Shown piece after piece: positions 1-8,148 of a stretch of DNA of 64,000 nucleotides. Position numbers and translations under genes: made by a program. The stretch comes from Pseudomonas rhizoryzae. Lineage in GTDB: Bacteria > Pseudomonadota > Gammaproteobacteria > Pseudomonadales > Pseudomonadaceae. Below the pieces are notes generated by a model, which searched no databases, was not told where the DNA came from, and saw only the letters and a program-made list of their open reading frames with translations. The stretch's first letter is position 1; every line of letters begins with the position of its first letter. The stretch covers positions 1 to 64,000 of the forward strand of contig NZ_SULM01000015.1 of the NCBI RefSeq assembly GCF_005250615.1, written 5' to 3'.

Positions 1-183
1 GGACAGCCGCAGCATCTGGATATCCAGATCCGGCATGGCCTTCTTCGCCTCGGCCAGGAAGGCCGCGGCCTCGTCCTCCTCGTAGGCGGTGTACACCGTG
101 ATGGTTTCGGCCAGGGCAGAGCCAGCAAAGGTCAGCAGGGCCAGGGACAGAGTGGTACGACGCAAGATTCCGAAGCAACGCAT
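1..183 (-). CDS. Extracellular solute-binding protein of an ABC transporter, N-terminal part
   Basis: Only the first 61 codons lie in the window; the gene runs off the left edge. The frame starts with an ATG whose complement is at 181-183, preceded by a GGGAG ribosome binding site. Residues 1-25 form a typical Sec signal peptide: arginines near the start, a hydrophobic core, then an Ala-Leu-Ala cleavage site. The mature start reads ETITVYTAYEEDEAAAF, which resembles periplasmic binding proteins of the iron(III)/2-aminoethylphosphonate type, where a short beta strand with a tyrosine opens the first lobe. The substrate cannot be decided from this fragment. It is divergent from a DeoR-type regulator across about 270 bp, so that regulator may control it (inference). 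Confidence 0.75.
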   Translation of the reverse strand, partial: MRCFGILRRTTLSLALLTFAGSALAETITVYTAYEEDEAAAFLAEAKKAMPDLDIQMLRLS

Positions 184-450
184 GGTGTTTCTCCCGATTG
201 GAATGGCTGGCAGAGATAAGTAGAGCAACCACTGGAAGAAAGTATTTTTTCTAATATTTATGACAGTACTAATGTTGTTTTTAAAAAATTTTAGCCAGGT
301 CTTTCCAGTCATTTTTGATCAATTGTCGTTTCTGGATAAAAACCTCTACCTTTGCCTCCAAGAGCGACAGGAACGATCACAGTCATCCCAACACTGTTAC
401 TCTCCAACCCCATCCCGCTGGATCACATCCCCGCTCTCCCGAGGTCGATC
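184..450. promoter_or_regulatory. Divergent intergenic region with an AT-rich core
   Basis: This 267-bp gap separates the divergent solute-binding protein and DeoR regulator genes and must hold both promoters. The part from about 236 to 345 is strikingly AT-rich, with T and A runs, against a GC-rich background. I see no convincing -35/-10 pair or clear operator palindrome. A GAGG at 441-444 is the ribosome binding site for the regulator start at 451. Confidence 0.5.
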
Positions 451-1260
451 ATGAGTTCGCCATCCCCTCTCTCCTCTCAGTCCGAGCAGCCCGAGCTGGG
501 CAAGAAAGGGCGGCGTCAGCAGGCGTTGCTGCAGCTTCTCGAAGCGACCGCCTACCTCTCCGTCGAGCAGATCGCGGAGCGCTTCCAGATCACCACCCAG
601 ACCGCCCGGCGTGACATCGCCGATCTCGCCGCCCTGGGTCGGGTGACCCGGCATCATGGGGGTGTCGCCCTGGCGCTGGGTATCGATGTCGTCACCTATC
701 GGCAACGCCGGATCGAGCGGGTGGAGGCCAAGCGCCGGATCGCGCAGGAAGTGGTGACCCTGATTCCAGACGGAGCCTCGGTGTACTTGGATTGCGGCAC
801 GACCTGCGAGGCCATCGCCGACGTCCTGGTGCAGCGCTCGGGCCTGAAGGTGGTGACCTGCAACCTGCGGGCGGCCTCGTTGCTGGCGGAACGCACGGAT
901 TTCACCATCGCCGTGCCGGGCGGCTTCGTGCGCAACGCCGACGGCAGCGTCTTCGGCGAAGGCGCGACGGACTTCCTGCGGCGCTTTCGCTTCGACCTGG
1001 CGCTGATCTCGGTCAGCGGCATCGAGATGGATGGCCGCCTGGCCGACGACGATCACCAGGAAGTGGCCCTGGCGCGGACCGCCATCGCCCTGGCGCGGAC
1101 GGTGCTGCTGGCGGTCGACAGCTTCAAGTTCGGCCGCAGCGGCCTGGTCGAATTGGGCAATCTGCGTGACGTGTCGCTGCTGGTCACCGAGGCAGCGCCA
1201 CCGGCCGAACTGGTACCGGTCATTACCGATGGCAAGGTCCGGGTACAGGTCTGCCGCTGA
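451..1260 (+). CDS. DeoR/GlpR-family transcriptional regulator
   Basis: A 269-residue protein with the standard DeoR layout. An N-terminal winged helix at about residues 16-70 contains the AERFQITTQTARRDIADL recognition helix and is followed by the HHGG linker. The DeoRC sensor domain carries the phosphosugar-binding DCGTTCEAIA segment near residue 110. Family members usually repress sugar or phosphonate transport and catabolism genes and are released by a phosphorylated intermediate. The frame is open back to 352, but the ATG at 451 has a well placed GAGG six bases upstream and gives a normal family length. The divergent binding-protein gene is the obvious candidate target. The effector is unknown. 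Confidence 0.88.
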   Translation: MSSPSPLSSQSEQPELGKKGRRQQALLQLLEATAYLSVEQIAERFQITTQTARRDIADLAALGRVTRHHGGVALALGIDVVTYRQRRIERVEAKRRIAQEVVTLIPDGASVYLDCGTTCEAIADVLVQRSGLKVVTCNLRAASLLAERTDFTIAVPGGFVRNADGSVFGEGATDFLRRFRFDLALISVSGIEMDGRLADDDHQEVALARTAIALARTVLLAVDSFKFGRSGLVELGNLRDVSLLVTEAAPPAELVPVITDGKVRVQVCR

Positions 1261-1281
1261 GCGCCGGCCAGACAGCCGGGG

Positions 1282-2163
1282 CTAAAGGGGCGTCACCGTC
1301 ACCTCTACCGCCGGATCATGGCTGCCGCCGCCGAGGATCACGCCGCGCAGGGGCGAGACATCGGTGAAATCGCGGCCCCAGGCCAGGGTGATGTGCTCCA
1401 GATCCGGCAGGACGTCGTTGGTGGGATCGAAGTCGACCCAGCCGAGTACCGGGCAATGTACGCTGACCCAGGCGTGGGAGGCATCGGCGCCGATCAGCCG
1501 CGGCTTGCCGGGCGGCGGCCGAGTGAGCAAATAGCCGCTGACATAGCGGGCCACCAGCCCCAGGCCGCGCAGGCAGGCCAGCATCAAATGGGCGAAGTCC
1601 TGGCAGACGCCATGGCGGTGTTCCAGCACCTCGCGCAGCGGTGTCGCCACCTGGGTGGCGGTGGCATCGAAGCGGAATTCGCGGTGGATCTTTTCCATCA
1701 GCGCCCGGCAGCCCAGCAGCAGCGGCCGGCCCGCGGGGAAGCAGTCCGCGGCGAAGCGGGCGAAGGTCCGGTCGATGGGCACCGCCGGCGACTCGAAGCG
1801 GAAGTGGTGGACGTCCAGGGCCACGGTGGCAGCCGGATAGCGCAGGCCGGCGCGCACCTGTTCCCAAGCGGGCGAGTCCTCCAGCCGCAGCCCGGCGCGG
1901 GAATCCACCTCCACCTCCAGGTCGGTGCCCACGTAGAGCTCGTCGTGCGGCCGCTCGAAGGCCAGTCGCGTCAGGGGATTGCCGAAGGCATCGGTGGCGT
2001 CCTGACGCTGGGTCGGCGCCGGTAGGATGGCCAACTGTCGGGACAGGCAACGTTGCCAGGCGCAGTCGCGCGGCAACAGGTGCAGCAATTGCTGCGACAG
2101 CGACACCGGGGCCTCGTAGCGGTAATGGGTGTCGTGCTGGATGCGATAGCGAACCTGATTCAT
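1282..2163 (-). CDS. Transglutaminase-like cysteine protease family protein
   Basis: A 293-residue protein with an N-terminal beta-rich domain of the kind that precedes bacterial transglutaminase cores, then the core itself. The catalytic triad is visible: Cys187 in HGVCQDFAHL, His230 in SHAWVSV and Asp246 in GWVDFDPTN. Proteins of this family cleave or form amide bonds. It is the last gene of a three-gene minus-strand operon, and its ATG overlaps the stop of the ATP-grasp/Alpha-E gene by one base (TGATG). An in-frame GTG three bases upstream is a less likely start. The context suggests it processes or transfers a peptide made by the neighbouring amidoligases, which is inference. No signal peptide is seen, so a cytoplasmic location is likely. 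Confidence 0.88.
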   Translation of the reverse strand: MNQVRYRIQHDTHYRYEAPVSLSQQLLHLLPRDCAWQRCLSRQLAILPAPTQRQDATDAFGNPLTRLAFERPHDELYVGTDLEVEVDSRAGLRLEDSPAWEQVRAGLRYPAATVALDVHHFRFESPAVPIDRTFARFAADCFPAGRPLLLGCRALMEKIHREFRFDATATQVATPLREVLEHRHGVCQDFAHLMLACLRGLGLVARYVSGYLLTRPPPGKPRLIGADASHAWVSVHCPVLGWVDFDPTNDVLPDLEHITLAWGRDFTDVSPLRGVILGGGSHDPAVEVTVTPL

Positions 2164-4643
2164 CACATGGATACCGTTCGTTGGCTCACGGCGTCGACAT
2201 GGGCGAAGCAGCGATAGATGACCCGCTCGGACAGTTGGCCGCTGGCATCGGCGATCTGCCGCAACAGCCGTGCCAGGCCCTGCTGCACCTCAAGCCGGCC
2301 GACATCGCCGAACAGGGTGCTTTCCAGGGTGCCGAGGTCGAAGCGGCGCAGGCGATCATAGGCATCGTTCAACGCGGGCTCACGTGGCAGGCCGTGGTAG
2401 CGCTCCAGGTGCTCCACGGCGTTGATCAGCGCATGCAGCTGGAAGCGGATCGAATAGGGGTTGTGCTCGTGCAGCATCAGCAGGTCCAGCACCGGGATCA
2501 GTTGGGGCGCCGCCTGGTAGCGGGAGCGATAGGTGATGATGCTGTTACCCAGCTCCAGCAGCCATTCCAGCCCGGCCGCGTCCCAGGTGGCCCCGCCTTC
2601 GAGGAAGTGCGCCACGCTGCCGGCGAGGAATTGCACCCGCTCGATGCGCCGGCCGATCATCAGGAAGCGCCAGCTCTCGTCGTGGGTCATATCGTCGAAG
2701 GTGAAGCCGGCCACCGCCGCCAAGGCCATGACCAGGCGGTTGAGGCTTTGCAGTGCCTCGCCCGACTCGCTGCCCACCTGGCCCAGACCGCGGGCCTCGC
2801 GCTCCACCTCGCGGATGGCGCGCCAATTCTCCGGGGACAGCCGCCCACGGACCTGGGCCGCAGCCCAGTGCAGGCGTTGCAGGTTGGCGCCCAGGCCACT
2901 GGGGAATTCGCCGGGGCCGAGGGCCGCGTGCAGCTGTTCGGCGAGGGTGCCCTCTTCCGGCAGCAGTTCCAGAGCCATGGCCAGTTCGATGGCGGCCTGC
3001 ACCGCCGGGCCCTGGTCGTCGGCATCCAGGTAGCGGCTGAGCACGATGCGCAAGAGGCGCGCGGCGTCCTCGCAGCGCTCGCTGTAGCGACCGTACCAGA
3101 ACAGATTTTCGGCAGTACGCGAGGGCAGGAAGGGATCCTTGCGCACCAGATCGCGCACGCCCAGGACCCGGGCGCTCGGCACCTCGGTCGCGCTGCGCCC
3201 GCCACCCAGTACCCAGGTGTCCTTGCTCGAACCGCCGCGCTGCATGGAGACCACCTCGGCGCCCTCGTGGGCGACCCGGGTCAGGCCACCGGGCATCACC
3301 CAGTAGCCGCCTTCGCTGGCCACCGCATAGACGCGCATGCCGATGGCCCGCGACTGCAGGCTGCCGCCCTGCCAGACCGGCGCCCGGGAGAGCTGGATGC
3401 GCTCCTGGGCGACATAGGCATGGGGCCGCGCCTCGATGCGCTCGCGCAGAGCGGCACGCTCCGCGGCATCCAGTGCCTTGCCGAACACCGGTTCGAAGCG
3501 CTGGGAGGGATAGGCTGGCTTGATCACCAGTTCGCCCAGCCGCGCCAGGGCCTCCTCCCGTACCGGCGTCTCGCCGCACCACCAGGTGGCGACGGCGGGC
3601 AGCGCCAGGGACTCACCCAGCAGCGCCTGGCACACCCCCGGCAGAAAGCCCAGCAGTCCGGGCGACTCCAGCAGACCGCTACCCAGGGCGTTGGCCATGA
3701 TGACGTTGCCCTGGCGCACCGCCTCCAGCAGGCCGGGCACACCCAGGGCCGAGTCGGTGCGCAGCTCCAGGGGATCGCAGAAGTCGTCGTCCAGCCGGCG
3801 GAACACCGCATGGACGCGTCTCAGGCCGCTCAGGGTCTTCAGGTAGAGGCAGGCGTTGCGCACCGTGAGATCCTGGCCTTCCACCAGGGGAAAGCCCAGT
3901 TGCCGCGCCTGGTAGAGGTGCTCGAAATAGGTCTCGTTGTAGCGGCCCGGGGTGAGCAGCACCGCCAGGGGCGCCTCGTCGCCGGTATCCAGTCCGGCGC
4001 TAAGGGTGCGTTGCAAGGCCTGGAAATAACCGTTCAGCGACTGCACCTGCAGGTCGCGGTGCAACTCGGGAAAGGCCCGCGCCACGATATGCCGGTTCTC
4101 CAGGGCGTAGCCGGCGCCGGACGGCGCCTGGGTCCGGTCCGCCAGCACCCACCAGCGGCCATCCGGTGCCCGCGCCAGGTCTACCGCGTAGACGTGCAGC
4201 CAGGTATCGCCAGGCGGTCGCAGGCCCTGGCAGGCCCAGAGGAAGTTGTTATGGCCGAACACCAGTTCGGGCGGCAGCAAGCCCTCGCGCAGCAGGCGCT
4301 GCTCGCCGTAGAGATCGCCCAACACCCGGTTCAACACCCTGGCCCGTTGCGCCACCCCGGCGGCCAGCGGCGCCCACTCCTCCGCCGAGATCAGCTGCGG
4401 CAGCAGGTCCAGGGCCCAGGGTCGATCGCTGCCCTTGGGATCGGCGTAGACATTGTAGGTCACGCCGTTTTCCTGGATCTGCCGGGCGATCAGCGCCTGG
4501 CGCTGGTCGAGCTGCGCCGGGCGCAGACCGGCCAGGTGCCCGTAGAAGCGCCGCCAGGTCGGACGCACGCCACCGCGGGGGTCCCAGAGTTCGTTGAAGC
4601 TGCCGGCCGCCTCGAGGGCGGCACGTGGGGGGGTTGGGTGCAT
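2163..4643 (-). CDS. Circularly permuted ATP-grasp / Alpha-E domain fusion protein
   Basis: An 826-residue two-domain protein. Residues up to about 490 match the circularly permuted ATP-grasp type 2 family, with the GVTYNVYADPKGSDRPW opening and the LVIKPAYPSQRFEPVFG nucleotide-binding segment. From about residue 500 the Alpha-E domain begins at LPSRTAENLFWYGRYSERCEDAARLL, an all-helical family nearly always found beside this ATP-grasp type. In many genomes the two are separate genes; here they are fused. ATP-grasp enzymes join a carboxylate to an amine at the cost of ATP, so this is a predicted peptide or amide ligase of unknown product. The ATG at 4643 follows the upstream gene's stop by two bases. 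The frame is open further upstream, but that stretch lies inside the previous gene. Confidence 0.88.
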   Translation of the reverse strand: MHPTPPRAALEAAGSFNELWDPRGGVRPTWRRFYGHLAGLRPAQLDQRQALIARQIQENGVTYNVYADPKGSDRPWALDLLPQLISAEEWAPLAAGVAQRARVLNRVLGDLYGEQRLLREGLLPPELVFGHNNFLWACQGLRPPGDTWLHVYAVDLARAPDGRWWVLADRTQAPSGAGYALENRHIVARAFPELHRDLQVQSLNGYFQALQRTLSAGLDTGDEAPLAVLLTPGRYNETYFEHLYQARQLGFPLVEGQDLTVRNACLYLKTLSGLRRVHAVFRRLDDDFCDPLELRTDSALGVPGLLEAVRQGNVIMANALGSGLLESPGLLGFLPGVCQALLGESLALPAVATWWCGETPVREEALARLGELVIKPAYPSQRFEPVFGKALDAAERAALRERIEARPHAYVAQERIQLSRAPVWQGGSLQSRAIGMRVYAVASEGGYWVMPGGLTRVAHEGAEVVSMQRGGSSKDTWVLGGGRSATEVPSARVLGVRDLVRKDPFLPSRTAENLFWYGRYSERCEDAARLLRIVLSRYLDADDQGPAVQAAIELAMALELLPEEGTLAEQLHAALGPGEFPSGLGANLQRLHWAAAQVRGRLSPENWRAIREVEREARGLGQVGSESGEALQSLNRLVMALAAVAGFTFDDMTHDESWRFLMIGRRIERVQFLAGSVAHFLEGGATWDAAGLEWLLELGNSIITYRSRYQAAPQLIPVLDLLMLHEHNPYSIRFQLHALINAVEHLERYHGLPREPALNDAYDRLRRFDLGTLESTLFGDVGRLEVQQGLARLLRQIADASGQLSERVIYRCFAHVDAVSQRTVSM

Positions 4644-4645
4644 GT

Positions 4646-7600
4646 CTAGTGCGGTCGGCTGACGTGGGTCTGACGCAGATCCAGGGTGAAGGGCGTTTCC
4701 AGACTGCTGTCGAGGGGCAGCGGCACCTGGCGTCCCGGGGTGTGCCCGAAACGGAAGAACCGCGCCAGGCGTCGGCTTTCCGCCTCGTAGGCGTTGACCG
4801 GTAGCGTAGCGTAGTTGCGACCACCGGGATGGGCCACATGATACTGGCAACCGCCCAGGGAGCGCTGCATCCAGGTGTCCAGCAGATCGAACACCAGGGG
4901 TGCATCCACCCCCAGATTGGGTTGCAGCGCCGATGCTGGCTGCCAGGCGCGGAAGCGCACCGCGCCGACGTATTCCCCGACCCGGCCGGTCGGCCGCAGC
5001 GGTACCCGGGCGCCGTTGCAGAGCAAGGCATAGCGATCGGGCGCCAGGCCCGTGACCTTCACCTGCACCCGCTCCAGGGAGGAGTCGACGTAGCGCACCG
5101 TCCCGCCGATGGCGCCCTCCTCGCCCAGCACGTGCCAGGGCTCCAGCGCCTGGCGCAGTTCCAGCTCGATGCCCTTGACCGCGAAATCGCCGTACTTGGG
5201 AAAGCGGAATTCGAAGTGCGCGGCGAACCAGGCGGGATCGAAGGCATAGCCGGCCTCGCCGAGCTCGGCGAGCACGTCCTGGAAGTCTTCCTGGATGAAA
5301 TGCGGCAGCAGGTAACGGTCGTGCAATTCGGTACCCCAGCGCGCCAGCCGCTCGGGGGCATAGGGCTCCCGCCAGAAGCGCGCCACCAGGGCGCGCAGCA
5401 GCAGTTGCTGCACCAGTTGCAGGCGGCCATGGGGCGGCATCTCGAAGGCACGCAACTCCAGCAGGCCGAGGCGACCACTGGCGCTGTCGGGCGAATAGAG
5501 TTTGTCGATGCAGAATTCGGCGCGGTGGGTGTTGCCGGTCACGTCCACCAGCAGGTTGCGCAGCAGACGGTCGACCAACCAGGGCGGGCAGTCCGTTCCC
5601 GGCGCCGGGAATTGGGCGAAGGCCAGCTCCAGTTCATAGAGGGCGTCGTTACGCGCCTCGTCGACCCGCGGCGCCTGGGAAGTCGGACCGATGAACAGGC
5701 CGGCGAACAGGTAGGACAGCGAGGGATGGTTGTGCCAGTAGCTGATCAGGCTGCGCAGGAGATCGGGACGGCGCAGGAACGGCGAATCGGCCGGCGTCGC
5801 TCCGCCGAGCACGCAATGGCTGCCGCCGCCGGTGCCGGTGTGGCGGCCATCGATCAGGAACTTCTCGCTGGTCAGGCGCGACAGGCGCGCGGCCTCGTAG
5901 AGGAATTCGGTCTGCTCGACCAGGGCATCCCAACTCGCCACCGGATGGATGTTGACCTCGATGACACCGGGATCGGGGGTCACCCGGAAATTGATCAGCC
6001 GGGCATCGCGTGGCGGTTCGTAGCCTTCGAGCACCACCGGGCAGCCCAGGGACGCGGCGGTGTCCTCGATGGCGGCGACCAGCTCCAGGTAATCCTCCAG
6101 CCGCGCCAGGGGTGGCATGAACAGGTACAGCCGGCCCTCGCGCGGTTCGGCGCAGAAGGCGGTGCGGACGATGTCGGCGGCCGAGGTGAAGGCCTCCGGG
6201 GCGGTCTGGGCGGCTTCCCGCACTGGCCGCGGCTGACGCCAGCGCTCCTGCAGACGGATGGGATCGGGCAAGGGCGCCAGCGGCTGGTTGGGATCGGTCG
6301 GATGCAGGTAGGGATAGTCTTCTTCGCGCACCCAGGGCTGGGAATCCAGCGGTAGGCGATAGCCCAGCGGCGAATCACCGGGCACCAGTCGGCACTGTTC
6401 CTCGCGCAGGAACCAGGGCCCGCTGCGCCAGCCGTCCTCGGCCGCGGTACGGGCCAGCGGCAGCACGTAGCCCACCACCTGATCCAGGCCCTGGGCGAAC
6501 ACCCGGCGCAGACGCTCGCGCTCCAGCGGATCGCTCAGCCGCGCATCGCTGGCGTCGACGTTGATCGGCAGGCGCTGCTCGCGCCAGAGGTAGTAGAGCC
6601 AGTCTTCGAAGGCCGGGAAGCGGTGCTCGTCGGCCACCCCCAGGCGCTGCGCCACGCCGCGCACGAAACGCTCGGCCAGCTCGGCATCGGCGCCGTAGTC
6701 GAGGCGTTCGTCGGCGAGCAGCGCCGCATCGCGCCACAGCGGCTGGCCGTCGGCCCGCCAGAAACAGTTGAGCGACCAGCGCGGCAGCTGCTCGCCGGGA
6801 TACCACTTGCCCTGGCCGAAATGCACCAGGCCCTTGGGCGCATAGTGCTCGCGCAGGCGCTGGAACAACTTGGTGGCCAGACGGCGCTTGTTCGGCACCA
6901 GGGCGGCGGTGCTCCACTCCTCGTCGTCGGGATAGTCGAGGGCGACGAAGGTGGGCTCGCCGCCCAGGGTCAGGCGTACGTCCTGCACCAGCAGGTCGCT
7001 GTCCACCCGCTGGCCGAGGGCGAGGATGTCCCGCCACTGGTGCTCGGCATAGGGCCGCGTCACCCGCGGCGCTTCCCACAGGCGTTCCACCGCCATGTGG
7101 TGCTCGAAGGTGCATTCGCTCTCGCTGACCAGCCCGGAGATCGGCGCCGCCGAGGCCGGTTCAGGGCTGCAAGCCAGCGGGATATGCCCTTCGCCCGCCA
7201 GCAGTCCACTGGTGGGGTCCAGGCCGATCCAGCCCGCGCCGGGCAGATAGACCTCACACCAGGCGTGCAGGTCGGTGAAGTCCACGGCGGTCCCCGAGGG
7301 GCCGTCCAAGGCCTTCTGGTCGGCCGTCAACTGGATCAGGTAGCCGGAGACGAAGCGGGCCGCGAGGCCCAGGTGGCGCAGCAGCTGCACCAGCAGCCAG
7401 GCGCTGTCGCGGCAAGAGCCCGAGGCCTTGTCCAGGGTTTCCTCGGGCGTCTGCACCCCGGGTTCGAGGCGGATCAGATAGGCCACGTCGTGGCTGAGGC
7501 GCTGGTTGAGGGCGACCAGGAAATCCAGGGTCGGCACCGGTTCGCGGGAGATCTCGGCCAGGTAGCGCGCGAATGCCGGGGTGGCCGGCAGGCATTCGCG

Positions 7601-7951
7601 GAAGGCGCTCAGCTCGCGGCGTTCTTCTTCGGCATAGGCGAAGGGAAAGCGCTCGGCGTAGGGCTCCAGGAAAAAATCGAAGGGATTGAACACCGCCATC
7701 TCGGCGACCAGGTCGACTTCCACGCGGAACTCACGGGTAGACTCTGGGAACACCAGACGGGCCAGGTAATTACCCTGAGGGTCCTGCTGCCAATTGATGA
7801 AATGCCCTTCCGGCTGCACCCGCAAGGCATAGGAAAGGATCCGGGTCCGGCTATGGGGCGCCGGGCGCAGGCGGACGATCTGCGGGCCCAGTTCCACCGG
7901 GCGATCATAGGCGTAATGGCTGACGTGCTGCAGGGCGACATGGATGGACAC
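4646..7951 (-). CDS. Transglutaminase plus DUF2126 putative amidoligase, large fusion protein
   Basis: An 1101-residue protein and first gene of the operon. Residues 1 to about 290 are a transglutaminase core with its own N-terminal beta domain; the triad is Cys180 in KASGSCRDSAWLL, His229 in DLHAWCEVYLP and Asp245 in GWIGLDPTSG. The remaining 800 residues are the DUF2126 family, predicted to be an amidoligase related to glutamine-synthetase-fold enzymes (for example HTGTGGGSHCVLGGATPADS and the NTHRAEFCIDKLYSP segment). The start is GTG at 7951, with GGAG seven bases upstream. The protein therefore combines a predicted bond-forming and a bond-exchanging domain. Its role with the downstream ligase and second transglutaminase is not established. 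Confidence 0.87.
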   Translation of the reverse strand: MSIHVALQHVSHYAYDRPVELGPQIVRLRPAPHSRTRILSYALRVQPEGHFINWQQDPQGNYLARLVFPESTREFRVEVDLVAEMAVFNPFDFFLEPYAERFPFAYAEEERRELSAFRECLPATPAFARYLAEISREPVPTLDFLVALNQRLSHDVAYLIRLEPGVQTPEETLDKASGSCRDSAWLLVQLLRHLGLAARFVSGYLIQLTADQKALDGPSGTAVDFTDLHAWCEVYLPGAGWIGLDPTSGLLAGEGHIPLACSPEPASAAPISGLVSESECTFEHHMAVERLWEAPRVTRPYAEHQWRDILALGQRVDSDLLVQDVRLTLGGEPTFVALDYPDDEEWSTAALVPNKRRLATKLFQRLREHYAPKGLVHFGQGKWYPGEQLPRWSLNCFWRADGQPLWRDAALLADERLDYGADAELAERFVRGVAQRLGVADEHRFPAFEDWLYYLWREQRLPINVDASDARLSDPLERERLRRVFAQGLDQVVGYVLPLARTAAEDGWRSGPWFLREEQCRLVPGDSPLGYRLPLDSQPWVREEDYPYLHPTDPNQPLAPLPDPIRLQERWRQPRPVREAAQTAPEAFTSAADIVRTAFCAEPREGRLYLFMPPLARLEDYLELVAAIEDTAASLGCPVVLEGYEPPRDARLINFRVTPDPGVIEVNIHPVASWDALVEQTEFLYEAARLSRLTSEKFLIDGRHTGTGGGSHCVLGGATPADSPFLRRPDLLRSLISYWHNHPSLSYLFAGLFIGPTSQAPRVDEARNDALYELELAFAQFPAPGTDCPPWLVDRLLRNLLVDVTGNTHRAEFCIDKLYSPDSASGRLGLLELRAFEMPPHGRLQLVQQLLLRALVARFWREPYAPERLARWGTELHDRYLLPHFIQEDFQDVLAELGEAGYAFDPAWFAAHFEFRFPKYGDFAVKGIELELRQALEPWHVLGEEGAIGGTVRYVDSSLERVQVKVTGLAPDRYALLCNGARVPLRPTGRVGEYVGAVRFRAWQPASALQPNLGVDAPLVFDLLDTWMQRSLGGCQYHVAHPGGRNYATLPVNAYEAESRRLARFFRFGHTPGRQVPLPLDSSLETPFTLDLRQTHVSRPH

Positions 7952-8148
7952 AGGGAGACTCCGTTCACCGGTTATGCGGAAGTTAAGAGCAAATCTCGTG
8001 CCCCGGAATCCAGGCAGGGCCGCAAAGGGCCTAACGCGCGGGTCAGGCGACGAACAACCCGGAACTCCAAGCGCCAGCCACTCTACTAAATCGCTAGCAC
8101 GATGCCAGCGTTTCGCTGGTCGTCGGTCGTCCTCGCCAGGTATCTCTC

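Noticed and set aside
1641-4649. A plus-strand open frame of about 1000 codons antisense to the transglutaminase and ATP-grasp/Alpha-E genes
   Set aside because: It is low-complexity, rich in Gly, Ala, Gln and Arg, lacks domains, and is the mirror of strongly conserved minus-strand genes in high-GC DNA.
4829-8089. Two further long plus-strand frames antisense to the DUF2126 gene
   Set aside because: Same shadow effect; no conserved motifs and no ribosome binding sites.
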